DNA of 64,000 bases from Mucilaginibacter sp. (GTDB lineage: Bacteria > Bacteroidota > Bacteroidia > Sphingobacteriales > Sphingobacteriaceae). Location: contig JAUCSE010000062.1 in NCBI GenBank assembly GCA_030445275.1, positions 19,662 through 83,661 of the forward strand, written 5' to 3'. A program made the position numbers and the translations under genes. Below are positions 37,555-46,205 of this stretch, in pieces (within the stretch, counting starts at the first letter, position 1; each line of letters begins with the position of its first letter). The notes beneath the pieces are model-generated. The model searched no databases. It was not told where the DNA came from and saw only the letters and a list, made by a program, of their open reading frames with translations.

Positions 37555-40500
37555 TTAAAATGTAACATTACAGCCTACTGTATAAACAGCAGAAACCGGG
37601 TAACCCGTAAAATTGATATTAGGAGATAATGAACGATTACCCAATTGCCCCTCAATACCCACTTCAGGATTACCTCCTTTATAACCGGTGATCAGGATAG
37701 CGTTTTGCGCACTAAAATAAACCCTGAAATTTTTGCTGAACTTGGTTTTAAAGTTGTACCCCAGGTCGATATTTTTTATCATGAGGTAAGAATTGTTTTC
37801 AACCCAATACGAAGGGTAATAATCACGGGCCAGGTTAGTATTTGAAACAGTTGTGGGTAATAAACCCGCCCCGGGCTGACTTGGAGAGCGCCAGCGTTGC
37901 ATTACAGATTGTTCAACATTAAAAACCCCGTCAAGATTGGTAGTAAACTGTTTATACATATCAAATACGTGGCCACCCACCGAACCTGCCGAAATGATAT
38001 TCAGATCAAAGTTTTTATAAGAAAAATGGTTATTAAAGCCAAAGGTGAATTTAGGCCAGGGGTTACCTATAATGGTTTGATCTTTACCGTCAATTACCCC
38101 ATCGCCATTTACATCTTTATAACGGATATTACCAATTTGCTCCCCATCAAAATGTGGATATTTATCCAGTTCGGCTTGGTTCTGGAATATACCTTCAAAA
38201 ATATAGCCGTAAAACTGCCCCAGAGGCACCCCCACTTTAGTGATACTGGTTGGATTATCATTTGGGGGAGCATCATATATATATGGGGTGGCGCCCAGAT
38301 CAAGTACTTTATTACGGTTAAATGATATATTAAGATCGGTTGACCAGTTAAACCCGCTTCCAATAATATTTTTTGTGGTTAGTGTAAACTCCCATCCGCG
38401 GTTACGCACATTACCAACGTTTGTTAACGCATTAGCGTAGCCGGATGCTATTGGAACCGGGATAAACTGCAGCATATTTTGCGTGTAGCGGTTATAGTAT
38501 TCGGCAATTAAATAAATACGGCCTTTAAGCAATGACAGGTCCAAACCTATGTCCAGCTGTTTTGTGGTTTCCCATCCAAGCTCAGTATTACCTAACTGAT
38601 CGGTTACGGAGGCACCGGGTGCAAGCCCGCCTCCAAACGTATAATTGTACTGACTAACCCTTGGTATATAATCATAATTGGCCACGTTGTTATTGCCCGC
38701 AAGCCCGTAACTGGCTGTGAATTTTAACTGATCAATAAATGATGTCTTAGGGAAAAATGATTCGTCGGATATGCGCCAGCCTCCCGATATAGATGGGAAA
38801 GTACCCCACCTGTGCCCGGGTGCAAACCGTGATGAACCATCTCGCCTGATCGATGCACTCAGCAAGTATTTATCTTTGTACGCATAATTTACCCTTGCTA
38901 TCAATGATAATAAGCGCCATTCCTCGTCAAAATTATTATCCAGCGGTGCCGTGATGATCGTTCCGGCACCTACTGACTGGACAACATCATCAGGATATCC
39001 TGTTGCAAAAGTATACCTGTTATGAATGGTTTCCTGCTGTATAGAATAATCGGCCAGGGCAGTTAGGGTGTGGTTACCCCATGTTTTTTTATAGTTAACG
39101 GAGTTTTCGTTGAGCCAGTTAAGTGAGTTGGCCGATGTGGCAGAGCCTATAGCCTTTTGCTCATTCCCAGTTTTATTAGGGTTGTTAAATCCGCCGAGAA
39201 ATGAGGGCCTGAAATAATCTTGTGATTTGGTTTGATAGTCGACCCCAAAAGTTGATCTAACAGTTAAACCTGGCAGCACTTGCCAATCTACATAAGTATT
39301 GGCAAGGGCCCGAAACTCGTTACGTTTATTGGTTGTATTCACCAATTCGCTTACCGGATTGGCATTTTGAAATGTACCGGGCGAGCCTACGACATTGGTA
39401 TAGGAACCATCGGGTTGTTTTACCGGCACCAGAGGGCTTTCGAGATAGGCTTGGCTTAATACGGCCGAAAGAAAATGTCCATCGGTTTCCTGCAAATTTC
39501 TTAAGCTATATGTTGGTGCAACACTAAGGCCTACAGTTACATTTTTAAATACATCGGCATCCATATTTGCTTTTATGGAATATCTTTTAAAACCGGTATT
39601 GAGCACTGTACCCTGCTGATCAAAATATCCCATTGAAAACAGCGACCTTACCTTTTCGGTACCGTTTGAAACCGTAACATCATAGTTTTGCATGGGTGCA
39701 ACACGGGTAACCGCGTCAAACCAATCGGTACCCTTACCAAGCGCCTGCGGATTTTTGTATGCATCGGGTATAGGGTCATTTGTGCCATTAATCGCGTTAG
39801 CATCTTGTATAGCTTCTGTACGCCACTGTGCAAATTCAGATGCCGTCATCATTTTAAGTTTGGTTTTGGGCAATACGGTTTGGATACCTGTAGAAGTATT
39901 TACAGTAACCGTCGATTCACCTTTTTTAGCTCTTTTAGTGGTTATTAATATAACCCCATTTGACCCACGCGAACCATATATAGCGGTGGAAGCCGCGTCT
40001 TTTAACACGCTGATATTTTCAATATCATCGGGATTAATGGTGCTTAAAGGATTTGAATACTGATCAAAGCCCGGCGAAATTGGAAATCCATCAACAACGT
40101 ATAATGGATCATCACCCGCACCCACAGATCCAGCACCACGGATGTTGATGGACACGCCACCACCCGGGGTACCGGTTACCTGGTTTACGGTAACACCAGC
40201 AAGTTGCCCGGCAAGTTTCAGATCAACACTAGCTGCCTTGATCTCCTTTATATTTGACATTTTTACAGTGCCTATAGCACCCGTCACATTTTTTCTTTCC
40301 TGGTTACCGTAACCTACCACCACTACTTCGTTCAGCTGGGTATGATCGTCCTCTAATACAACATCAATAGTGGTTCTTTTATTTACTGGCTCCTCTTTGG
40401 TTTTAAAACCAACAAACGTAAACACCAATACGGCATTATCCTCTGCCTGCAACGTAAACTTACCATCGGTACCGGTAATTGCTCCAATACTTGTCCCTTT

Positions 40501-40722
40501 TATTTTCACGTTAACACCGGGTAGGGGTTGGTTTTGTGCATCCTTTACCTGTCCGGTTATGGTTATGGGCACAGGAATTTTTTTAGGAAAACCCTTAGCG
40601 CTAAGCTGCAAACAGCCGATAATTACAAATAGGATTGCTAATTTTAAGATTAAAAACGGTTTTGGGGTTGATGTTCGGGGCACGTATAATACCCTCCCCT
40701 TAAGGTTAAAGTTTAATTGCAT
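37555..40722 (-). CDS. SusC-like TonB-dependent receptor without STN domain (PUL2)
   Basis: About 1055 residues from the Met at 40722 (MQLNFNLKGRVLYV), which is preferred because what precedes it is not conserved-looking; an ATG at 40773 would add 17 residues. Hydrophobic signal LILKLAILFVIIGCLQLSAKGFP, CarboxypepD-regulatory-like domain at about 55-140, plug (LNEVVVVGYGNQERKNVTGAIGTV), SusC signature INIRGAGSVGAGDDPLYVVDGFP, then the barrel. Lack of an STN domain and of a nearby ECF/FecR pair means PUL2 is not controlled like PUL1; no regulator gene lies beside it. Confidence 0.95.
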   Translation of the reverse strand: MQLNFNLKGRVLYVPRTSTPKPFLILKLAILFVIIGCLQLSAKGFPKKIPVPITITGQVKDAQNQPLPGVNVKIKGTSIGAITGTDGKFTLQAEDNAVLVFTFVGFKTKEEPVNKRTTIDVVLEDDHTQLNEVVVVGYGNQERKNVTGAIGTVKMSNIKEIKAASVDLKLAGQLAGVTVNQVTGTPGGGVSINIRGAGSVGAGDDPLYVVDGFPISPGFDQYSNPLSTINPDDIENISVLKDAASTAIYGSRGSNGVILITTKRAKKGESTVTVNTSTGIQTVLPKTKLKMMTASEFAQWRTEAIQDANAINGTNDPIPDAYKNPQALGKGTDWFDAVTRVAPMQNYDVTVSNGTEKVRSLFSMGYFDQQGTVLNTGFKRYSIKANMDADVFKNVTVGLSVAPTYSLRNLQETDGHFLSAVLSQAYLESPLVPVKQPDGSYTNVVGSPGTFQNANPVSELVNTTNKRNEFRALANTYVDWQVLPGLTVRSTFGVDYQTKSQDYFRPSFLGGFNNPNKTGNEQKAIGSATSANSLNWLNENSVNYKKTWGNHTLTALADYSIQQETIHNRYTFATGYPDDVVQSVGAGTIITAPLDNNFDEEWRLLSLIARVNYAYKDKYLLSASIRRDGSSRFAPGHRWGTFPSISGGWRISDESFFPKTSFIDQLKFTASYGLAGNNNVANYDYIPRVSQYNYTFGGGLAPGASVTDQLGNTELGWETTKQLDIGLDLSLLKGRIYLIAEYYNRYTQNMLQFIPVPIASGYANALTNVGNVRNRGWEFTLTTKNIIGSGFNWSTDLNISFNRNKVLDLGATPYIYDAPPNDNPTSITKVGVPLGQFYGYIFEGIFQNQAELDKYPHFDGEQIGNIRYKDVNGDGVIDGKDQTIIGNPWPKFTFGFNNHFSYKNFDLNIISAGSVGGHVFDMYKQFTTNLDGVFNVEQSVMQRWRSPSQPGAGLLPTTVSNTNLARDYYPSYWVENNSYLMIKNIDLGYNFKTKFSKNFRVYFSAQNAILITGYKGGNPEVGIEGQLGNRSLSPNINFTGYPVSAVYTVGCNVTF

Positions 40723-41282
40723 AACTAGTTGTGTTTGGTTAATGTATCTGTTAGTTAAACTCAGCAGGCCCAATTCAGATCTTCTGCTCTAAAAGTGTGG
40801 TACACTTCCGGCTTTTTTAAGGGACAAGCGATAAGATGTTGTATTATTGGTTTTGTTGTTTTTTGCTCATAGTTTTTATTTCGGTTTGGTTTATGTTAAA
40901 AAAGAGCCTGCAACTATTACCGCAGCTGATACTGATTTGCACATACAGCAAATTAGCTGTACAACAAACAGTTATCAGATTCAACAAAATATATTGGGAT
41001 TGGTTGTATTAAATTGAAATAAATTTAATTTTAACTTAAACAGCACTACAAATAAGCAAATTCGGTTAAGAAAGCAGCTGATAATTCAATGCCTTACATT
41101 TTCTAAAATGAGTTCCACAATGGTTCGCTTTATACAGCTTTAAATAATCGAACCTATTGGCTTGAGTGGTTTCTCATCTATCAATTCTCTGGTAAAGGCC
41201 ATTACAATATAAAATTTATAAAATAATTTAAATTGTATGTTTATAATATGGATATTTAATAAAACCTCAATAACCTATTATC
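40723..41282. other. Divergent regulatory region of PUL2 and the serine hydrolase
   Basis: 560 bp without a gene. It holds an 18-bp inverted repeat TACAGC-N6-GCTGTA at 40944-40961, about 220 bp before susC, a possible operator. Upstream of the serine hydrolase a near-consensus -7 element TATGTTTA lies about 50 bp before its ATG. The rest is AT-rich and unexplained. Confidence 0.4.
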
Positions 41283-42980
41283 ATGCAAAATGGAATAAAA
41301 CGATTATTAATTATTTTGATATTAATAACCACGGTTATAAATACAGCTAATGCTCAGGCTCTATCTGATTCCATGATTAACAAAATAGATCAGCTTTTTA
41401 AAAAATGGGACAAGCCTAATACCCCAGGATGTGTTGTTGGTATAGTAAGAAATGATTCGCTGATCTATTCAAAAGGATATGGCCTAGCTAATTTGGAAAA
41501 CAATATAGCTAATACTCCACAAAGTATTTATTATATGGCCTCCATATCAAAGCAGTTTACAGCTTATGCCATTACCTTATTGGCCAGACAGGGAAAACTT
41601 AAAATTGACGACGACATCCATCAATACCTTCCGTGGATGGCTGATTTTGGTAAAAAGATCACCATTAGAAATTTGCTTAATCATACCAGCGGTATCAGGG
41701 ATGACATCAACCTGATGGCTATTTTAGGGATCGGGCCTGATGGTATGCTTACCCAAACCCAGGCGCTTAAAATATTAAAAGGTCAGCGCACGCTCAATTT
41801 CCCTCCCGGCGAAATGTTCTCCTATTCCAATTCGAACTATGTATTACTGGCCGAGATTGTAAAGGTGGCCAGCAGCCAAAACTTTCGATCATTTACTAAT
41901 GATGCCATTTTTAAGCCGTTGGGTATGACCAATACCCGTTTTATCGATGATAACCGCGAGGTAGTAAAGAATAGGGTGCCATCATATAACAAGACTGGGC
42001 CAAATACTTTTAAAAATAATTATCAGAATATTTATACACTTGGTGATGGGGGGCTGTTTACGAACCTGACCGATATGGCGCATTGGATAATGAATTTTTA
42101 TAATCCAAAAGCCGGGGACGCTAAGGACATAATACAATTAACGGAGAAAGGTAAGCTAAACAGTGGCAAAGAGATCAGCTATGCGCGTGGTATTAATGTA
42201 GATAGTGCCCGGGGATGGAAAATATTTGCTCACAATGGTGCTTTAGCGGCCTACAATACAATGGTTGCCATTTATCCGGATCTTAAAACCGGTTTTATTG
42301 TTTTTGGTAATGGTGGTGATAACGAGATCTATTCAAAACCAACTCAACTGGCTGAATTACTTATTCCAGATATACGAAAAAATACGGTTCCTGCCGCTGC
42401 GAAAAGAGATTCCGCTATTGCCCAATTAAAGGACCCGGATAGTTTTAAGCAATTTGAAGGTAATTATATAAGCGACAATGGCTATAGGACAAAATTTTCA
42501 ATAGCTAAAGGTAAATTGTGGGTAAATAAGGATAACCTTTTGATCAATGAATCAGGAAATACATTTTCCCTGTTCGCTGACCCTACTGCTACAAAATACA
42601 TTTTCAGTAATAATAAAACAGGCGCAACTGCCGAATTGCAAAGTCGTTATTTAGATAGACCTAGTCACCTTGTAAAATATTCAAATGATGCTACCTTATC
42701 TGATAAATTCCTGCAAACTTACATAGGCACCTATTATAGCCCTGAGTTGGATTGTACTTATTACATCAGGTTAAAAGATCATTATTTATATTTTGCAAAC
42801 AACCTGCATGCCGATGCTACAATAACCATGCTCGGGCCAAATGACTTATCGGGCAACAACAGCCCCCTGGATCATGTATCAGTTATTAGAGAAAAAGGTA
42901 AGATCATTGGTTTTGAACTTAACAGTGGGTCGCTTATGCATTTACGATTCAATAAAATAGCTGAAGAGCCCGGATTATAA
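41283..42980 (+). CDS. Serine hydrolase, class C beta-lactamase/D-aminopeptidase-like
   Basis: 565 residues with a signal peptide (ITTVINTANAQ). Beta-lactamase-fold N-terminal 350 residues: SxxK in ASISKQFTAYA (nucleophile Ser), YxN in FSYSNSNYVL, HNGALAAYN in the place of the third motif. The C-terminal 200 residues are a lipocalin-like DUF3471-type beta region. Such proteins act as esterases or D-amino-acid peptidases rather than resistance enzymes. Single gene followed by a strong terminator. Confidence 0.93.
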   Translation: MQNGIKRLLIILILITTVINTANAQALSDSMINKIDQLFKKWDKPNTPGCVVGIVRNDSLIYSKGYGLANLENNIANTPQSIYYMASISKQFTAYAITLLARQGKLKIDDDIHQYLPWMADFGKKITIRNLLNHTSGIRDDINLMAILGIGPDGMLTQTQALKILKGQRTLNFPPGEMFSYSNSNYVLLAEIVKVASSQNFRSFTNDAIFKPLGMTNTRFIDDNREVVKNRVPSYNKTGPNTFKNNYQNIYTLGDGGLFTNLTDMAHWIMNFYNPKAGDAKDIIQLTEKGKLNSGKEISYARGINVDSARGWKIFAHNGALAAYNTMVAIYPDLKTGFIVFGNGGDNEIYSKPTQLAELLIPDIRKNTVPAAAKRDSAIAQLKDPDSFKQFEGNYISDNGYRTKFSIAKGKLWVNKDNLLINESGNTFSLFADPTATKYIFSNNKTGATAELQSRYLDRPSHLVKYSNDATLSDKFLQTYIGTYYSPELDCTYYIRLKDHYLYFANNLHADATITMLGPNDLSGNNSPLDHVSVIREKGKIIGFELNSGSLMHLRFNKIAEEPGL

Positions 42981-43008
42981 AAGATATCACCAATGTTTTT
43001 ATCGACAC

Positions 43009-43044
43009 AAATAAAAGAGCCATTTTTCAATGGCTCTTTTATTT
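43009..43044 (+). terminator. Bidirectional terminator
   Basis: Perfect 14-bp stem AAATAAAAGAGCCA (43009-43022) / TGGCTCTTTTATTT (43031-43044), loop of 8. The A-rich left and T-rich right arms make it work for the serine hydrolase (plus) and for the hydrolase gene ending at 43074 (minus). Confidence 0.85.
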
Positions 43045-43073
43045 AAATATTCACTCTCCAAAATTGAGGTACA

Positions 43074-43691
43074 TTATAATATGTTGTTAGCAAGTTCAAT
43101 CTCAACATCCGAAATGGTATGCTGCCGTCCCTTATAAACTTCCACTGTAACACTGGCGTTAAGGCTTTGTATTATAGCTACGCTTTCATTCACCCTGCTT
43201 ACAGGTACATGCGGATCAGGATCACCAGTGGTAATGAGTACCGGGGTTTGGTTAAAATCGCCTTTATAATTATCCCTGATCAGTTTTTCGCCTATTAGTC
43301 CACCGGTAAAAGCGATCACACCACCATAACGGCCTGCGTTACGGGTCACGTACTCCAGTGTTAAACAAGCCCCTTGCGAAAAGCCTAGTAACAAGATATT
43401 TTCCAGTGATATACCTTTTTGTTTGATACCCTCAACCAGTTCACTTATTACCTGCAAAGCCGAATCAAGCGCAGGCTGGTTATTGCTGAGAGGGGCCATA
43501 AAGCTATAAGGGTACCAGCTATGCTCCGTTGCCTGCGGTGCGAAGATGGCATAACCGTCCAGCTTCAGATGATCTTCTAACAACAGGATACTTGTTGCCG
43601 ATGCTCCGCGCCCGTGCAACATGATTATCGCTTTTTTGGCTTGTTCAATAGGTACGCCTACTGTGATTATTTGTTTACTGTGTGTATACAT
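43074..43691 (-). CDS. MhqD-like alpha/beta-hydrolase (phospholipase/carboxylesterase family)
   Basis: 205 residues, cytoplasmic. Alpha/beta-hydrolase with the oxyanion turn MLHGRGASATS, nucleophile elbow LLGFSQGACL, the Asp in TTGDPDPHVP and the His in GRQHTIS. In Bacillus subtilis mhqD stands next to mhqO and belongs to the quinone-stress regulon; here the dioxygenase gene lies 2 bp upstream, the same pair. Probably cleaves ring-opened products or their esters (inference from context). Confidence 0.9.
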   Translation of the reverse strand: MYTHSKQIITVGVPIEQAKKAIIMLHGRGASATSILLLEDHLKLDGYAIFAPQATEHSWYPYSFMAPLSNNQPALDSALQVISELVEGIKQKGISLENILLLGFSQGACLTLEYVTRNAGRYGGVIAFTGGLIGEKLIRDNYKGDFNQTPVLITTGDPDPHVPVSRVNESVAIIQSLNASVTVEVYKGRQHTISDVEIELANNIL

Positions 43692-43693
43692 CT

Positions 43694-44629
43694 TTATACT
43701 AATGATGGTAATGATTTTTCCAATTCACCCCGCATTTTCTCGTACTGAGCAGGCAGTTTCAAACCGCTGCCTAATTCGGCTACGGACTCATCAACAGAAA
43801 AACCCGGGTTATCTGTAGCCAGTTCAAACAACACGCCGCCTGGTTCGCGGAAATATAAGGAGTAAAAATAATTCCTGTCTATCTTATCAGTGATATGCAA
43901 ACCCAGGGCAGCTATTTTTTCACGGTATTGCATTAATACTTCCTCGTTTTTAACGCGGAATGCTACATGGTGAACGGATCCCCCGGCAACATGGCCTGCT
44001 ACTTCTCCAGCCACTTCAACCAGATCGACTATAGCTGCGTTATCTACTGCATCAGTTATAAACCTAAACCTATTCACATGTTGTTCAAGCAAGCGGTAAC
44101 CAAATACGTCGGTCAGTATTTTAGCAGTAGCATCAATTTTGTTAGTAGTGATGGTAATATTATGAAACCCGCGTGTGGCATTTTCAGCCTTAACCTCTGC
44201 TGTTTCCCAGGGTAACCTGGTATCGGCTGTTTTAGAGACTATCAGTTCCAGTTTCAAACCATCAGGATCCAAAACGGTAAGATATTGTTCGCCAAATTTT
44301 TCGGCGGGTTTGTTGTATAATACCTTGTTGTCCTCAAATCTTTTCAACCAAAAATCTAAACTACCTTTGGGTACGCTGTAACCAATTTCGGTAACCTGAC
44401 GTGCACCTCTGCGCCCTGCTGTGATGCCCTCCCATGGAAAAAAGGTAAGGATAGTTCCGGGCGTACCCACTTCATCGCCATAGTATAAGTGGTAAGTTTG
44501 CGGATCATCAAAGTTCACCGTTTTTTTCACCATTCTTAAACCCAGTACGCGGGTATAAAAATCATAGTTCTTTTTGGCACCACCTGCAATAGCAGTAATG
44601 TGATGTAAGCCGTTTATTGTATTTTCCAT
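43694..44629 (-). CDS. MhqO-like ring-cleaving dioxygenase (VOC superfamily)
   Basis: 311 residues, two glyoxalase/VOC modules (GLHHITAIAGGAKKNYDFYTRVLGLRMVKKTVNFDDP at the start; RGFHNITITTNKIDATAKIL and GSVHHVAFRV in the second half; final metal ligand in PGGVLFELAT). Metal ligands by family pattern: His in HHIT, His in HHVAF, Glu in FELA. Proteins of this type open hydroquinone or catechol rings. Forms an operon with the MhqD-like gene; start of the pair at 44629. Confidence 0.92.
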   Translation of the reverse strand: MENTINGLHHITAIAGGAKKNYDFYTRVLGLRMVKKTVNFDDPQTYHLYYGDEVGTPGTILTFFPWEGITAGRRGARQVTEIGYSVPKGSLDFWLKRFEDNKVLYNKPAEKFGEQYLTVLDPDGLKLELIVSKTADTRLPWETAEVKAENATRGFHNITITTNKIDATAKILTDVFGYRLLEQHVNRFRFITDAVDNAAIVDLVEVAGEVAGHVAGGSVHHVAFRVKNEEVLMQYREKIAALGLHITDKIDRNYFYSLYFREPGGVLFELATDNPGFSVDESVAELGSGLKLPAQYEKMRGELEKSLPSLV

Positions 44630-44879
44630 TATGTTCCTTTCGAATCAAAAAATTAATAATTGTTTTAAATGATGATTCAAATTTACCGGGTAAAACAAGG
44701 TTTACACTTGATGTAGGATAAGAAAAAAGGGAGTATTTTGGTTGCAAATATCCGGAATAAGTGAAAAAACTGTTCCGTGTTCTGATGTTCCAGTGTCCCC
44801 AAAACCCGAACAAAAACGGAACAAGTCCCAAACAAAAGTGGAACACGGACACCATGGTCTCCGTGTTCCACATAACCCC
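44630..44879. other. Intergenic stretch left of the palindromic repeat
   Basis: No gene. Around 44775-44870 the words GTTCCGTGTTC, GGAACA and GTGGAACACGG recur in both orientations, suggesting a second, imperfect repeat unit beside the palindrome at 44880. Short open frames across it on both strands have no protein character. Confidence 0.4.
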
Positions 44880-44997
44880 CACGTCATTGCGAGGTACGAA
44901 GCAATCTCTATGCTATACAGAGCGAATAATTAAATGATAACCTGCATAAATGACCTGCCTATGTAGAGATTGCTTCGTACCTTACAGCAATGACGTG
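44880..44997. repeat. Palindromic intergenic repeat, CGTCATTGC family
   Basis: Imperfect inverted repeat of about 118 bp: the left arm begins CACGTCATTGCGAGG (44880) and continues TACGAAGCAATCTCTA; the right arm (44962-44997) is its complement with a few changes, ending GCAATGACGTG. Arms of about 34 bases flank a 49-base unpaired centre. Such units occur in many copies in Sphingobacteriaceae genomes, as I recall them. Non-coding; could be a MITE-like or REP-like element. Confidence 0.7.
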
Positions 44998-45065
44998 CGG
45001 GAGAAAGGAGATTGCCATCCCTTCGGCTGGCGGAGATGACCCGGGTGAGTCAATCGCCAACCTTC

Positions 45066-45398
45066 TCAGGCACTCCTTGGCATATAGATAATAATACAAG
45101 CTCCAATTAAAGCAATTGTGGCTCCAATAATATCATACCGGTCGGGCTTAAATCCGTCTACCTTCCAGGCCCATAATAATGCAAGCACAATGAATATCCC
45201 ACCATAGGTTGCATATACCCTGCCGAAATTTGCAGTTTGCCAGGTAGCTATAACACCATAAAGTGCCAATATTACACCACCTAATAAACCATACCATAAA
45301 GGTTTACCTTCTTTTAGCCATTGCCATACCAGATAGCCACCGCCAATTTCAAAAAGTCCGGCCAGTATAAAAATGAGTAATGATCTGACAATGGCCAT
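45066..45398 (-). CDS. YnfA/UPF0060-family small membrane protein
   Basis: 110 residues, four membrane segments, full family length. Diagnostic: AGLFEIGGGYLVWQWLKEGKPLWYGLLGG and ATWQTANFGRVYATYGGIFIVLALLWAWKVDGFKPDRYDIIGA. The family is related to small multidrug transporters, but its role is not well established. It starts 4 bp after the FHA gene, so it is the last member of the kinase/SEDS operon, perhaps only by transcription. Confidence 0.93.
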   Translation of the reverse strand: MAIVRSLLIFILAGLFEIGGGYLVWQWLKEGKPLWYGLLGGVILALYGVIATWQTANFGRVYATYGGIFIVLALLWAWKVDGFKPDRYDIIGATIALIGACIIIYMPRSA

Positions 45399-45402
45399 AA
45401 AA

Positions 45403-46197
45403 TTACCCTTCGGCCTTAGTACTGAACAAAAACACCGCTGATTCGCCCAGTATCACCTGATCACCTTCATTCATTGGGTGACCTATCTGGGTAGAGTTCA
45501 ATTTGATCATTTTACCATCGGCAGCAATGTGGATCTTGGTTTTATTGCGGGGGGGCACGCCGCCCTCATCAGCAAATATCATAAAGCATTCAGCATCTTT
45601 ATTCCATTCAATGTGGGCATGTTGTCTGCTGATAAACTTGTTACTTTCATCGTTGCTGGCGGCCGGGAACACCAGCTTATTTAAGCGGTAGGAGCCATTA
45701 TCGGTCACTGCTTTTTTATCACGGCCTATATTTAACTTATCATCGGTAGCCTTAATTATATATTCCTCTTGTTCAGCCTCGCCATTCAATATCCTGATGT
45801 AGGCTACTGCCGATGAGGCATTATGTGCAACCTGCCTGCGGGTATGCATCAGGAACGCAGCATCAAGATCGGGTATTTTGGTAGCATCGAATGGCAATTC
45901 ATCCGTGAACTCTACCTCAATTGTCCAGTCGATGGGCAGATCAAGTGCATAGTCATCCGCTATTTTTTGGATCTCATTTCTGAATTTCTCTTTCTCGTAC
46001 ACATACACTGCTCCTTCATACAGGTGTTTATCTTCCGGTGTTGTGGCTATAAAAAGCAATAGTTCCTTGATGTGACTGCCTTCGCCGCCCTCTACTTTTT
46101 GCAACGCTTCTTTTATAAAACGTAATAAGGCATCGCGCAGGCTTTTTACATCCCACTCCCGTTTCCCGCCTTTGTTTTTGAATAAATTAAATGCCAT
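45403..46197 (-). CDS. FHA-domain phosphothreonine-binding protein (FhaA-like architecture)
   Basis: 264 residues, soluble. N-terminal 140 residues form an unassigned alpha/beta domain (LRDALLRFIKEALQ..., WTIEVEFTDELPFDATKIP), in the same position as the DUF3662 domain of mycobacterial FhaA. FHA domain at about 145-260 with the phosphothreonine-binding residues in place: G158-R159, S190-R191-x-H193 (FISRQHAHIEW), and N218 in RNKTKIH. It should bind a phosphothreonine made by the kinase encoded at the operon start, for example on the kinase or on the SEDS-PBP protein. It lies 8 bp after the SEDS-PBP gene. Confidence 0.92.
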   Translation of the reverse strand: MAFNLFKNKGGKREWDVKSLRDALLRFIKEALQKVEGGEGSHIKELLLFIATTPEDKHLYEGAVYVYEKEKFRNEIQKIADDYALDLPIDWTIEVEFTDELPFDATKIPDLDAAFLMHTRRQVAHNASSAVAYIRILNGEAEQEEYIIKATDDKLNIGRDKKAVTDNGSYRLNKLVFPAASNDESNKFISRQHAHIEWNKDAECFMIFADEGGVPPRNKTKIHIAADGKMIKLNSTQIGHPMNEGDQVILGESAVFLFSTKAEG

Positions 46198-46205
46198 ACT
46201 TGATA

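Noticed and set aside
44562..44933. Several overlapping frames of 60-106 codons on both strands
   Set aside because: They run across repeated GGAACA/TGTTCC words and the palindromic repeat; none has a recognisable domain or consistent start.
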